The notes: generated by a model from the sequence alone, not told the origin. 64,000 bases of DNA from Phytoseiulus persimilis (GCA_037576195.1 CM075102.1:25726745-25790744), one strand, 5' to 3'; shown: positions 13,335 through 25,945, counted from the first letter of the stretch. Program-made: numbers and translations.

Positions 13335-16300
13335 ATGGAGAGCCTATTCGTATGGCTGGTGCTTCTCCATTGTTTCACAGTGCCGAACTTTGTCAACAGT
13401 GGTGAGCCTTCTTCCATCTTAGATTCGGCCTGAAATCGCAGTATCGGGGCCGGGGACTCCGGCTGAACAGTCTTACACGCTGGCCAGGTTCTGGATGTCA
13501 TCGTATTCCGGTGTCTCTTAAGCAGCAAATTGTTTCCACTTTCAAGAAATACAACTCGATCCCGACCTCCATGTTGACGATACGGAGTTCCTCATTCATC
13601 GGGAACCGGACGAAAGCTCCTGGATCGCGTCGGCGGATTATCAAGACCGAGCCTCAGGGGACTTCGATGACACCAAAACACAGTCCGCGGGAAGTGCGCC
13701 TGCGCTTTCCCCTACTTCGACTGTTGTAGTAACCGTATCGCAAGGTCGAGCTCCCGTTGAGAATGGAATATATCGGCCGTGGAGCTCTCTGATCAAGGAG
13801 TCCGGAATCATGATCCTCCATCAACATGATTTTCGTCCTCAGATGGAGGGCGCAGAGGTATCGCGGATCTCGCGGTAGAGTTCCGGGACCCGGAAACGTT
13901 CGTCGTAACCTGGCAAAACACGCCAGGGGCACGCTGTAGCATACTCGTAGCTAAGCGAGGAGAACCTGGGACGATTTACGAATACGTGGGGATACTCTCA
14001 TCGAGTCGGACGCTTAGCACCACCACGGTCCCCCTGGAGTCCTTCCAGGAGTACTCGCTCACCGTGATCGAGGCCGAGACGGGGGCTCAAGCAACAACCA
14101 CCTTCTGGTCACCCCCCGAGCCCCCAAATATCCCCGAGTTGGAACTGACGCCGATGCCTGAGAGACTGCACATAGAATGGAGGGCTCCACCGAACAGCAA
14201 CAAGGCCTTCCTGGAGTATTGGTTGCGAATCTGCGTCGACTACGATATTCAGAATTGCAAGGAGCTGAACGTGGGAGCCAGCGCTCGAAGTTTGAGCATT
14301 AGAACACCGACAGTTGCAACTTACAGCGTCGAACTCCGTGCTAGCCATAGATATGTCTTTGGCAACTTTGTCGTTGAGTCGGAACCGCAGCGAGCCACTG
14401 AGAAATCATGCAGGAAAAGTAAGTGGTGCGTTCGTATCTCTCTCCGTCATTCTGTCCAAGCTCTAATGTTCCGGAGCATGCGGGAGTGGACACGCAGCAC
14501 GCTCCCCGCACACGTTTGTTGGAAATATGCTTCTAGGAAAACTGGATATCCGTCGTTGCTCTCCCCGTCATTATCGGTGACCGCAAAAGATCAAACTAGT
14601 CATCACTGCTTCCGACGAGGCTTTCCGAGAATTCCGAGAGTTGCCAAGGAGCTGAAGTCTCCACTTTTCATCCTAATTATTTCGTTGTCTCCTTCCACCT
14701 ACCCGAAATAATGCAATTCAAGCCGATCGAGCCTGGGTCTATTGCGATTTTCGCTGCCCATGATCGGATGTTTTTTCTCTCGCGGGGTCCAGGTAGATGA
14801 ATGCCTGATGCAGGCTGTCCCAGAGCCCTAGCACAGTACTGTGGGAGTCGCAGACCCTCTCAGAAGTTGGTGTCTGCCAAACCCCCGCTTCGGGACGAGG
14901 GAGGAGGGCGCTCCCACAGATGGGATTTCTTGAATGTTGAGCTCGACATAACAGGGGGATCTCCCGGGAGCACAAACGAGAGCCATTGATACCTCTTCTC
15001 GGACATTTTCAGTGTTCTGAGAGCTTTCTTGTCCTTGAGCATCCTTCAATTTGTCTCGAAAACCTGAAAACTACATGAGTTCGGTTTCGTTCCCAGCTCC
15101 GGGCGCTCGCTTCGTAGACGCTCCCATGTGTGTCGGGAAATCCTTCTACGGAAATTCTCCCATCAGTCCCTCTCTAGAATCCCTCTGCAGATAACAGGCT
15201 TGAGTGCAGCTGAACTACGTCTGGCGCGGTGAATGTGCTGTCCCCTCCCGTGTCAAACATAAAACTGATAGAATATAATACTTGGAAAAAAAAAACGTTT
15301 TCGGCGTGCATGATTCGTTTTGACAATTTGAGTGAGCATGTGACTAACTGCGCATGTATTTCAGATTCATCGACGGATATAACACTCGGCTACGACTCGG
15401 CCAAGAAGTCTGTTGTGTTTTCGGTGACCCTCGTTGAGTTGTTCGCCGACATATGTGGTGAGTCCAGAAGAGCTGATGGGAGCAGTGAGGAAAACCTTAG
15501 ATTCAGGATCACGCGATCTTAATCAGAATCACTCCTCCTTCCTTTGAGGTTTCGGGGCTGTTGCCGAATATCAGGTCGAGTGGGCCAGACCGCAAAACAC
15601 GTTCACCTGCGAGTCTCCCCTACAACACAGAGAGTGGGAACCGTCGTCCGGTTAGTGGTTTTGGCGTTGTTAAGCCTGAACAATACCCTGCATAAATTCA
15701 TGATCCTAGAACAACCACCGTGATTGCTCATGAATGGGACTCTTCCTCTTGAACTGCACTCTCCTCCCATGATGACGCCAAGGACACAGCGCCTGGTGAA
15801 AGTCGCGGCGCCAGTCTGGACACGTACATTTTGCGTACGGGCGCCACACGCGTCGCGCATTACTTCGGAAGCCAGCGGAGTCGCCGCGTTGCGGGGTTTT
15901 AGTTGACGGAGGCCTCATGGTTAGTGAGCTTCGGGTGAGAGTTCGTCCTTGTGCTCGACAGAAAGCGACCCGTTCAATTGTGAGGAGGGAGATCCCGGAT
16001 TTTATCGGTGTTTCATCGCGATCGGTGGAGTCCAGCTCGATAAACTCGGGGACTGGCAGGTCGTGATCAAAGCAACGGACAAAGAGAGTGTACATAACTG
16101 TGCTTTTGCGAGAAGCAACACCGTCCTTGTCGGTGAGTGTTATTCACTTTTTAGAGAACATGGGTGGTTCCCTGAACCACAACACCGGATTCCGTATACA
16201 CTCGTTGCGGCCAGAGTCGATGGTCGCTGTTACCTAGATGAACGGAAGATGTGGTAACTGCTTCTGGTTCGGAAGGCACGCTTTATGGATGATTACTGAG

Positions 16301-19300
16301 TGGAGTTCATTCGCGGTCACACACAATTGTGTCGTATGATTGCGGTCTACTAACTCGAGAGGACATCTCGTTCGAAATCGTCTCTCTCGACGACGACGAA
16401 TGATGAAACGTAACAACAGGAATGAGGGCTGTCAACATTCGCCAACCACACAACTCTATTCGCATGGACGCTTCGCTGGACCGACGTACGATATCGTATC
16501 CGGGAAAGCTGTCCAGCCCAAAGCAGTAAACGGCTCGATTCTTGTGAAGTGGTCATCGGTTACCGAGACGGGTTTTCCTTTCACAGCCAGCGTCCAAGAA
16601 GGAGCACCGGTTCTTCCCTGGCTTATTCTAGCACTTCTGGTCACGATGAGTACACTCGGCCTGCTCTACAAGAAGCGCGAACCTTTATGGACACTTGCAA
16701 CAGACATCATCAACAGTTTCAATAAACGGAACCGATGCCTCAATGATATAGAACTGCCCAGGTTAGATTTCGTGTTTCGGCGTACTCTCATGGCATGACT
16801 CTAACCAGAACCTAACGCAGTTGCCCAGTAAGTCCTGAGAACTGCTTTTGGCTCCACTTTCCGGTATCGAGGCACTCTCCCCGATTAGAAATCGAATTCC
16901 TTCTCTTTAGATTCCGTCGATTTCCGGAATCTCTATCGTGGTTCGGAATGAGGAGGAGGAGAAGAAGATGAACGAACACTAACTTCTGAGCGCTTTTCAG
17001 GGTTGCGTGTTTCGAAGTTCGGAGTCCCGGAGAGCTCACCCGCTTCAATGAAGAATATCATCAGAAAAAACGAGACATGAACTACACAATGACTCTTGAA
17101 TACGAACAGATTCAGGTCCGTCGTCTCGAACTCATAACTCACCTTCAAGTCCCTATTGACGTCACGTATGATATCGCCACACTAATAGTTCAAGAACTGT
17201 CAACATGAGCTGATGCAGATCATGATAGCTAGGATTCTCGCAAGGGGATCAAATTCGAGTTCGACCACATTGCGATTACTCGCTCAACGGGCACAGGGGC
17301 TCTCTGACAGCAACCTGTCGGAACGAGAATATCATTGCGCCGGCTCAGCGAACGGTCGATTCTGATCTCGATCCGCACAAAAAATTGCTGAACCCGTATG
17401 ACATCGAGCCGCGACGTTGGAGCATTGCCTGCATCAGAAGTAGTCGCTATTCGCACGAGTCCAGAATGTCTTCATGAGATTGTCGTTGTCTTCGTAACGG
17501 CAGTATCAATGGATATTTAGCATTCATATGGGGAACTCGGATTTTCTCCGAAGTGGACGTCGGCCGTTGTTGAAACCATGGTTCCGTGCGCAATCGAAAG
17601 TTGCTTGCTAGGTGGATCCTCGGTGATGGAGTCAACGATAGAATGCGAGTTTGGTTCGAGCCATGGCAAAGCAACATGAGATTCCAGAATGCAAGTTCTA
17701 AATTGGAGCAGTGAAGGAGCGCCTCAGACGTAAGGAAATCGAGTTGAACCCCTAGCAATGTTCCTCTGATTTGCAGCGCGACAGCGAGCGGTTCATGGCT
17801 GATCGGAGTTTCGGATCGCAACCGGAGCTGCGGCTGAAGAATCGCTACAATAACATCATCCCATGTGAGTGGTTTTGCATCGTTCCCTTAATCACGTAAG
17901 CCCACCTGTCCGTAATGAGAGAGACTGAGATTAGACCGGAAAGCGTTCGTCGTCGTACTGCCGCCGGCCCGATGTCCCGGACGCCCACGCTCAAGACAAG
18001 TACGGATGATTTCTGAAAGTGTTCTTCTCCAGAGTCTGCTCGTTGTCACTTGACGAACGACGCACAAACTCTCCCGAGAAATTGCATTGCCTGTGGGACG
18101 TTGAATGTGAGTCTCAAGTCCTTTTCGAAACCAGTGATAATATCCCCGAGCTGCGACATTTTTCCGCCGCGACAGCGAGCCATAGTCTACTACTACGAGA
18201 CTCGGTGACTCACTACGATGGCTGGCTGGTAGATTGGTTACGCGACTCTTCTGCTTGCCAATGGCGGAACACCGTCGCTCATGAGTGACAGAAATATTCA
18301 CTGCTATACGAGATGTTACGAATCAGATAAACTCCCAATTAGTGACCTTATCTGAGATGAAAAAGCTACGAAAATCAATCGCACCGTGCACGACCGTCGG
18401 ATCTTTTGCAACAATGAACGACACCTGAGGTTGAAGTTCACGTGAACGATATTTCTCTTCGTCACTCGATGACACGCGACAGGAGAACCCGCGGCGATCT
18501 GTCGGGGTCCTGAGGATTTCGCGTTCGGATGCGTTGTTCCAGATACTCATACAGCAAACTTTTCTACAATGGAACTGAGGCACCCGAATCATGTGCCTTT
18601 CCGAATCGATCCCGATTCCGCTACTTATGCTTTAAGCCCCGAACATGTATAATGGATGACTCCGATAACGATGAAGCCGTTTCCGTTGGAGACCGAATCG
18701 CCAGATCCAGTCTATTCTACAGTTTCACTTAACGTTCCAGTCAACCACAATCGAGTCACACTGCAAGCGCAGAACGGAGAAGTTCTGTCCACGTACATCA
18801 ATGCGTCACTAGTCAAGGTTCGTGGAGCTTCTGCAGCCTGAATCACTCCAGGGAATTCCACGAATGCGTCCTGAATTCTTCAGAACCCGCTGCATCGTTG
18901 CTCTGTCCGTATTTCCTCATCGATCAGCTGTGCCCGCCCCCTTGCAGTGCCACGTAATAGTACGATTATTCTGGTCACTGTGATCGGACAGTCGAGAATA
19001 TCTGTGCTGTTGTCAGGCGCCGATTTCATGATGCCGCCAAATCTCGGACGACTTCATAGGAATTCCCGCCGGCGTTTCGTAATACCACGCTAGTTCTTTA
19101 ACATCGACAGTTTTTCTGCAGGGTTCCGACGGGAGAGCGAAATGCATTGTCTGTCAGGGACCGAAGATGGAATCCTTAGAAGATTTTCTACGGATGCTCA
19201 TTGAATACGATGTCAGTCTGATCGCATCCCTCTTGTCGATCGTTAATATCGACACTGACCAGGATAAGGTGGGTGTTTGCTCCGCGACGCGTTCATCCGC

Positions 19301-21422
19301 TGTCAGCCGATTTCCTGTCGGAACGAGCTGTCTTTCTGAGGAACTGACCGTTTCCGCGTGCATTTTGCTTCACGCACGTACAGCCGAAACTGAATTAAGC
19401 GGAACTCCGCGGAAACCTCGCGTGGAATGATGCGATCTAGGACTGCACACACGTTGCACCTCAGCCCTCCTCGTTGCAATCACTGGAGCGATCCGGAAGT
19501 CTCAGGCACAACTCAGGACCTCTTCGCCATGCATGGATCGTTACACAATCGGAAATTCGTCTCACAGACTATCTCCTCGAGCCTGTTCAATGTTCTCTCG
19601 GAGAAGTCTATTCGGCGTTCTCGTGACGGATAATCGGGGTGGACTCGATTGCTCGATGCAATCAATGTTGAATGATGTCTATCTATCTCATAAACCAACG
19701 CTCAAACTCGGAGATGAGCTCCCCTGCGTTGCCGCTTATCGACAGTGTCCGGCAACCTTACTCCCGCCCACAGTCTTCCTCCTTTATAGAGCGGAACGCA
19801 CCAGATAGATTTGCGTACGCTACCGACAGTGCTGCAATAGATCGCTCAGCTTGTTTCAGTTGTCGTTGTGGGAAACCAACGCAGTATTCGAGGAAGATAA
19901 TAGCTACTGCATCAGAGTGAATGATTCATGGAGTACCATCAGTCAGCAAAATTAGCCAGCCGAAGTCGACCGGGCGACGTCACACGGCTCACCGAGTTCG
20001 CGAGGAGTCGCTCAAAACAGTTTTCCGCTCCACAGCGTCAATGCAGTCAATATTGGCCGAGAGAAGTCGGGGCTTCGGAGGAATTCGGGAAGTACAGTAT
20101 CAAGCTCGAGTCCGAATCGCAATATGACTGCTTCGTGCGTCGCAATCTCAAAATCTCGGTGAGGAACCTACTCGGTTGGAAGAGCTGAGTTTACGAAACA
20201 GCAGCTTTCACTGAGTTGACCGCAGCCTAGAATGCGTGAAGTTTCCTGGATATCGATCGAACGAAAACTTCGGTGAAACGGCACCAACAGAACTCCATTG
20301 GCAAACCGTATACCGAAATGGCTCCATCGGACAATTGCAGGGTCCAGGTATTAGTCATCGAGTCACACAACTCCACTTTTTCCGCTGGCCGGACCACAGG
20401 ACCCCGAGCAAGACTGAAGATCTCTTGACATTTCTTTCGGTTTTTCGGAAGATGAAACGCGGCACACCCGTAGTTCATTGCAGGTGAGCCGTTGCTCCCC
20501 GCAGCGTCTCGGCGTTCATTAGGGTAGACGACCACATTCGATAATTTCCCGTCGACTCGAATACTATGGCCAAATAATCCGAGCTCATCTGAATTTAGCG
20601 CCGGCGTCGGTCGATCTGGTACTCTAGTGGCCTTGGACTTCCTCATGGACCTCTTGGAACGAGGCGAGCGCGCCGCGATTCCTCGCGTTGTCGCACACCT
20701 CCGCACCCAACGAGTTTCAATGATCCAAACAGAGGTTCGTGTGTGATCGGAAGTTAGTTAATTGCTGATAACGGGGCCCAGAAGGTCATGCTTCAGTCAT
20801 TGTTCACCATCCATCAATCCTTGGGTAGACGTGTGCATGACCGATTACATCGAGTTATTATTCATAACATTCAGCCATTAGAAACCTATCAATCGATATA
20901 CGCCGGTGGGTAGATATTGCCCGGACAATTATCACTGGTTGAACCAGAGGCCGTCACATTTGCACCTCAGGGTGCCGAGGAGGTGCCGATAAGAGGCAGG
21001 AGAGAACCGGAGCGAAATTGTCGTCCGAGTACGATGAAAATGAGGAACGGCATCTTTTGACCTCGTTCGACACCCCTTGACAACCTCGGCACCCCACGGC
21101 ATACAGTTTGACGACCCCTGGCATAAACTGTCGAGCCCCAATGAGGATATGATTTTGCGATTTGGTACCATCCTCAACTATTCATCCCAACTCCTTCCAG
21201 GAACAATACCTCTTCCTCTATGACTGCATCTATTCCGCCTTGAGTGAGTGTGGCATCAAGCATCCATTAGATAATGAATCGTTGCACTCTCGAGAATCGC
21301 TCGGGAGGGATACATTCTTTGCTGACGGTGCACAACTATTCAACAAAACTCGTTTATCGGCTGTTTCAGATGGTAAAGCAGATGCTAAATGCCTCAGCAG
21401 ATATTTGACTCATACGATGTGA
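13335..21422 (+). CDS. Receptor-type protein tyrosine phosphatase, single catalytic domain
   Basis: Membrane phosphatase for phosphotyrosine substrates. Exon 1 (13335-13401) encodes a signal peptide. Ectodomain exons: 13526-13744 (donor uncertain), 13843-14418 with two FN3-like modules, 15365-15457, 15575-15650 and 15962-16132. A span PWLILALLVTMSTLGLLY lies in an exon ending at 16761. Cytoplasmic exons: 17001-17115, 17777-17864 (KNRYNNIIP), 18741-18817 (YINASLV), 19122-19268, 20036-20158 (QYWP), 20341-20483 (RWPDH loop and start of the signature), 20599-20734 (rest of HCSAGVGRSG) and 21201-21422 (QTEEQY Q-loop across the border). Cysteine, arginine, WPD aspartate and Q-loop are all present, so activity is expected. 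Oddities: the usual ATQGP is CQGP. The phase between 15650 and 15962 does not close, so a small exon is missing from my model. A donor-like GTGAGT at 21243 leaves the extreme C-terminus open. Confidence 0.88.
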
Positions 21423-21523
21423 CTCTAGCAAGTTTGAGTTTGTGAACTGTACATACGGGGAGTGAATATACATGATGTAAAAAACGCGGCCAGTGGATGG
21501 GCCTCGACGAGTTCGTCGACTGG

Positions 21524-21540
21524 AATAAAAGCTATTTATT
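21524..21540. terminator. Back-to-back poly(A) signals of convergent genes
   Basis: AATAAAAGCTATTTATT contains AATAAA on the plus strand (21524-21529), about 100 bp after the phosphatase stop. It also contains AATAAA on the minus strand (21535-21540), which could serve the convergent OGFOD1 gene with a 3' UTR of about 0.9 kb. The plus-strand use is likely; the minus-strand use is inference. Confidence 0.55.
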
Positions 21541-22419
21541 GACACCCAGGACCAATAGTTGACACAAGCTCGTATTCATGAGAAAGCACCAGATTTCGAT
21601 CACTATGTACATTTATTTGACAATCACATTTAGGAACGGCGGTACCGGCGCTTGTATCGGAAGTTTCACGATGAGTTCAACCACTTCCTTCGTCCAACAA
21701 GCTTTCCTGCTTCATTACTGTTTTCTCGAGTTCTTAATGTTTTCTCTCTGTCAGTTCATTCAGTTATCGAACCTGATCGCTCCGTCTCCTGTTCGTTCGC
21801 CCATCGCCACCAAAGTTCTCGATGAATCGATGTTCCACAGAGTTAGCAGCACCACATTCGTCGCCGACATCCTATTGAGTACCGGGTCGCAGTACATATG
21901 GAGCTTTCGGAAGTCCAGGTCTACGAAAACCCGCTTCGACCATAATCCCTGCAGGGATAGGGATCCAAAAATGCAATTTCCATTATATGTTTCCGATGAA
22001 AAAAAATTCCAGCGAGCAGGACGGACAGACTGTGATCATTGGTCTCTCTTTCTCCCAAAATGTTTTCATGCTCGTCTCGCTCTCTGCAGATGAGCAATCA
22101 GATGATGAGTGCCATTGATCGGAACCGATAATGCGCGCTGTCACAACCTATATACTCACTGCCCAAGCACTTCTCAACAGCGCTGCCAAATACGTGAACT
22201 GCCTTGGAATGGCTTGACACGCGATGTATCGCTGACACCTCGAGCTCAACTCCAAATACTCAGCTGAGAATAATTCCGTCTCTGTTCATGCTCATCTTCC
22301 TTCGTTGCTAATGTGAATTCCTCAGGCGTGGGCTCGGGCAATGGTGCCATCCAAAACATCTACCGAGTAGAGGGTGAAAGCGCCCGCTTGTAAAATTTCA
22401 AGCCGAATTAAGTGGAATT
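21541..22419. other. 3' spacer between the phosphatase and OGFOD1
   Basis: No gene supported. A 171-codon plus-strand frame (21578-22093) is hydrophobic and T-rich and shows no family features. The region is probably the 3' UTR of OGFOD1 on the minus strand plus spacer. Confidence 0.4.
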
Positions 22420-23901
22420 TCAGTGAGTGAAATTGAAGAGCACGTCCTGAAAATGTCGTTTCGAAGGGTCGGAGACCTGACCCATCTGGTGGTTTACATG
22501 CTTGACGAACTTCATGACACCGTCTTCTCGATACATCATACACAACGAATTGGATTTGGGGATCACCGTGAGAATTTCCTCATCGTCCGCTATGTAGGTG
22601 GTGTAGCCACCGTATTCCGATCTCCACTGATCACAATTGAAGAATAAGTTCACGTCAAGCCCACATCGTGACGAATCTTGCATGTCGTCGTGTACCAGAG
22701 TGTAAGCTCCGTGCCGCCAGTCGCGGATTTTGTAACGATGTTTCGGGTCGGCTTCCTCTTCTTCTTGGTCGTCATCACGCTCTATCTTGCCGAGAGGATG
22801 CAAGGGTAGCCCAGTCATGTTGGTCAGGATGAGGTACATGGCTTCAGAACTCAAAACCGCCATGAGTTCCTGCACAACTTCGGGCATCGATTCGTCGCGC
22901 ATCATGAACGTTCGCCGTCGATTTGGAGGTCCGTTCTCTACCCAACCGTTGAAATCAGCGAATGCTTCACAAACAGCCAAGTACCGATCCTCTTTCAGGA
23001 AGAACTCTAACTGCGTTTGACTGTCATCACAGAAGCGTCTCTGGACCTGAGCTTCGCATTGTTCAGTCAGGTATACCGGATTTATCCACGCGCGGAGAAC
23101 CCGTTCCTCCAGATAGCCGTGTGGCAGTACGGGCAGGGGCGGCTCTTCGTAGTGCGGCGGCCGTTCAAGGTGAGGTCCGTTGAACCATCCGACGAGAGAA
23201 TGGCGGATTTTTTCCTCGGTTATAACCTCACTGACCTGATGAAAGGTTACTGGCGTCACTTCGAAAAATACGAGCCGATTTCGTTTCGGGGGCATCGATC
23301 TTTCAATCTGAGTTGGCTCGCCCGTTTTCGGATCCACTCCGAATAGGTCTAAGGCACCTCCATCTGCCTCGCACCAAGTCGGTGAAACCAAGTAGTAGAT
23401 GTAGGCGATCCGGCGACCTTCCAACTCGTCGTCGTGACACAGCAACACATCTGTATACGAGTACTTCGAATAGGACATACTGATTTCACCGTTCAGCGGA
23501 ACGCCGGTGATTTTCGTCAGCCACGGAAGAAGCTTCTCTCGGAAAGCTTTAGTTACGCCGACTATGGCTGGGGTATCGCAATTCAGCATGTCGCCACTTT
23601 GATGGAACTTGTAGAGGTCATTGCTCTTCGGGTTGAGTTCGAGATCGAAGAGTTCGTCAGCGAGCTTCTCGATGTTCGCGGGGTCGGGCAGAAAGTTGTC
23701 TATTGCTCCTACCGGAAAAGGTGCTGTAGTCAGCTGGAGATCGCCTTCTTGGAAAGCTTCCTTCTCTAGATTGTGCTTCTGGAACTTCGCTGTCAGTTCA
23801 CCATCCTGTTGGAGTGCAGGGTTGAGGGCGATAGCAGGAACATTTCCGAATTTGGCTTTCTTGGCACCGTTTCGTGCAAACTTAGGGCGCTTTGCACTCA
23901 T
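22420..23901 (-). CDS. OGFOD1: Prolyl 3-hydroxylase OGFOD1 (Tpa1 family)
   Basis: 2-oxoglutarate- and Fe(II)-dependent oxygenase. In other eukaryotes OGFOD1/Tpa1/Sudestada1 hydroxylates a proline of ribosomal protein uS12 (RPS23) and affects translation termination. One uninterrupted frame of 493 codons from the ATG at 23901; the three codons before it belong only to an alternative-start extension. N-terminal catalytic half: iron ligands H156 and D158 in LLCHDDELEGRR, H221 in FHQVSEV and the 2-oxoglutarate arginine at about 233, almost the same numbering as the human enzyme. The C-terminal half keeps the second, non-catalytic double-stranded beta-helix, with DWRHGAYTLVHDD, EYGGYTTYIADDEEILTV and MKFVKHVNHQ. 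An acidic linker (DDDQEEEEAD) sits between. Length is slightly under the human 542. No intron, unlike most neighbours. Divergent from FITM, about 1 kb away. Confidence 0.95.
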   Translation of the reverse strand: MSAKRPKFARNGAKKAKFGNVPAIALNPALQQDGELTAKFQKHNLEKEAFQEGDLQLTTAPFPVGAIDNFLPDPANIEKLADELFDLELNPKSNDLYKFHQSGDMLNCDTPAIVGVTKAFREKLLPWLTKITGVPLNGEISMSYSKYSYTDVLLCHDDELEGRRIAYIYYLVSPTWCEADGGALDLFGVDPKTGEPTQIERSMPPKRNRLVFFEVTPVTFHQVSEVITEEKIRHSLVGWFNGPHLERPPHYEEPPLPVLPHGYLEERVLRAWINPVYLTEQCEAQVQRRFCDDSQTQLEFFLKEDRYLAVCEAFADFNGWVENGPPNRRRTFMMRDESMPEVVQELMAVLSSEAMYLILTNMTGLPLHPLGKIERDDDQEEEEADPKHRYKIRDWRHGAYTLVHDDMQDSSRCGLDVNLFFNCDQWRSEYGGYTTYIADDEEILTVIPKSNSLCMMYREDGVMKFVKHVNHQMGQVSDPSKRHFQDVLFNFTH

Positions 23902-24905
23902 CCTGATCACGATTTATCATCGCCGCTGAAACAAAAATCTGGATTGAGATCACCCGTGAATTCTCTCGGCTGGACCGATTGGGTCTCATGCTCGATCGAA
24001 GTCACGGTTTGACTCCTTGAATGCGTTCGACGTGATTCGCCACATCGAGCGGATAGTTTTGTCATATAGATGCGTTGAGCTTGTCGGAGGTTCTTGAATA
24101 GCTAACTCTACAGATTATCTGGCAGGAACACGTTCCGTACGGAGTTGAGTCGTTCACGTTTCGTGATTCATTTAATGAAAGAAAACATGAAAAAAATGAA
24201 CGATGTCAATACTCACTGTGTAAAGCGAGGTGGAGAACTATCTTACAGCGGCAACGTGAATATATACAAGCCGGTCGGTTGCTTTCTGAATAGTTCCACA
24301 CGTGTTCGAATATAAACAATGCCCACCGCTGTGGTACTTTTCTCCAGAACCACACATCCGCACTGTGGCTCCATCGAGTGTCACTCCGGCGGTTTATTGT
24401 GGTGATGGAGGCGATGACGCAGCGCCCGGGATTTCGAAAACAGATGTTTCCTCCATAACAGCAGACAGCTTCCTGTGATTCCGTCAGGCGGAATCAGATT
24501 TCCGAGGATCCGCGAGTTTTCCTCTGCATCATTTATTCTCGATACCCAGTCGGCGAGGCACCACACAATCAGCAGCCAACTGGACTAGAATACAACGATG
24601 GCGATCAGCGTTCTGTGAGGTAGGGTCTTCCATTCTCCCGCATACTGGTAAGCTTCCGCTCAACGCTCAACTCGAAATTCGAACACACAACACGGTGGAA
24701 AATCCGGCTCCTCGAGCGAGGTTCCGGTCGATGAAACCGGAAAACAGGTAGCTAGTAACGCCATCTCACTTCCGCAGAGAATGCCCAATCGTTGCTCGTG
24801 CCCTAGAAAACCGTTCCTGATTGATGAACCGCGCTCTCGAGTGAAGGAGATCGAGCTGAGATACAGCTGAAATTTGATGTGATTCAGTGCAAGACACCCT
24901 CCGGA
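23902..24905. other. Divergent promoter region OGFOD1 (-) / FITM (+)
   Basis: About 1 kb between two start codons pointing away from each other. No additional gene is supported. A shared promoter or 5' UTR exons for both genes may lie here; GTAAGC-like donors occur but none can be assigned. Confidence 0.4.
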
Positions 24906-25883
24906 ATGTCGTCGCTCTCCTCCAGCAAAGCTCGGCAACGCGGAATGGCGTCATCATTGAAGTGGGACAATACTCACAGAAGTTCTACTCTTGGTTCCAC
25001 AGGTCGCAGGCCTCTTCGCGAACCTTCGACCGTCGCCAACATGCTGTTGATGGGAGTGATTCACGTGTGCAGGAAAGCTGTGCTCGTCGATCCCAAGTAC
25101 AAAGTAGGCATATACCTGGCATTCCTATTCGTGGGGTCCGCGCTCGTCGATGCCGGTTTGCCATTCCCGAAAACATATTTCTCAAACTCTCAGAACGTGA
25201 TCAATCAATACTTCGTTAAACTCGGTTGGGGCTGGACCCTCAGCCTCACATCAGCCTACATTTATCTAACTGCTAGCGTCTATTGCGCCGGCGATCGAAA
25301 ACGTATATTCAATCATATGCTTCGTATGCTCGTCGCGACTGCTATATGGTTCATGTGCACCAATCTATTCGTGTACATCGAATCTAAGACGGGCAGCTGC
25401 TCATCATCGAAATTCAGAACGAGACAGAACTGCCTCATGAAAGGTCATCGTTGGTTAGGTTTCGACATTTCCGGCCATTGTTTCATCCTAATATTCAGTC
25501 ATCTAGTTATCAGCGAAGAGCTGCGGAGTCTGCTGAACTGGGAGAGAATCGCCGATATAGTCCGGAATGAACAATTCGACCAAGATAGCCCCATCAAGGA
25601 TCTCGAGGACGACCAGAAACTTGCAATCAAAACGAACTACGAGAAGTTCACCCTCTATATACGATTGTTGTTCATTCTACTTACGATACTGGCTGTTATG
25701 TGGGACATGATGTTGGTTGCTACTGTTATTTATTTTCACAACATGGTTCAGAAGGTTCTCGGTGGCATCTTTGCGGTTCTTCCGTGGTTCTTCATCTACA
25801 AGTTTTGGTATCCCAGCGGTGTGTTACCGCCTTCACCCGGTGTCGGTCTGATCAAATACTCAGAAACTTATCGAAGAGGATGA
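24906..25883 (+). CDS. FITM: Fat storage-inducing transmembrane protein (FIT/FITM)
   Basis: ER membrane protein of the FIT family; the family is needed for lipid droplet budding, and FIT2 has been reported to act as an acyl-CoA diphosphatase. Single-exon frame of 325 residues from the first ATG at 24906; the frame extends 9 codons upstream only through a GTG. Seen: several hydrophobic segments, the family blocks NVINQYFVKLGWGWT and FDISGHCFILIF, and the second conserved histidine in VIYFHNMVQKVLGG. The two histidines match those reported as catalytic in FIT2. The first 50 or so residues are polar and serine-rich, longer than in vertebrate FIT2, so a later start (MLLMGV) is possible. A poly(A) signal AATAAA at 25946 ends a very short 3' UTR. 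Convergent with NANS. Confidence 0.94.
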   Translation: MSSLSSSKARQRGMASSLKWDNTHRSSTLGSTGRRPLREPSTVANMLLMGVIHVCRKAVLVDPKYKVGIYLAFLFVGSALVDAGLPFPKTYFSNSQNVINQYFVKLGWGWTLSLTSAYIYLTASVYCAGDRKRIFNHMLRMLVATAIWFMCTNLFVYIESKTGSCSSSKFRTRQNCLMKGHRWLGFDISGHCFILIFSHLVISEELRSLLNWERIADIVRNEQFDQDSPIKDLEDDQKLAIKTNYEKFTLYIRLLFILLTILAVMWDMMLVATVIYFHNMVQKVLGGIFAVLPWFFIYKFWYPSGVLPPSPGVGLIKYSETYRRG

Positions 25884-25945
25884 CCCGAGTAATTTTCGAC
25901 TCTATGGATTTCCCACATATTTTGTATCGATGTACGCTGTATACA

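Noticed and set aside
20236-20340. Extending phosphatase exon 13 upstream to 20236
   Set aside because: The frame is open, but a strong TTGCAG acceptor at 20335-20340 gives the correct phase and family-like spacing between LKIS and the VTQLHFFRWPDH block. The upstream peptide has no counterpart in PTP domains.
22420-23910. Plus-strand frames overlapping OGFOD1 (22787-23020, 23017-23346, 23434-23769)
   Set aside because: They are antisense shadows of a strongly conserved minus-strand gene.
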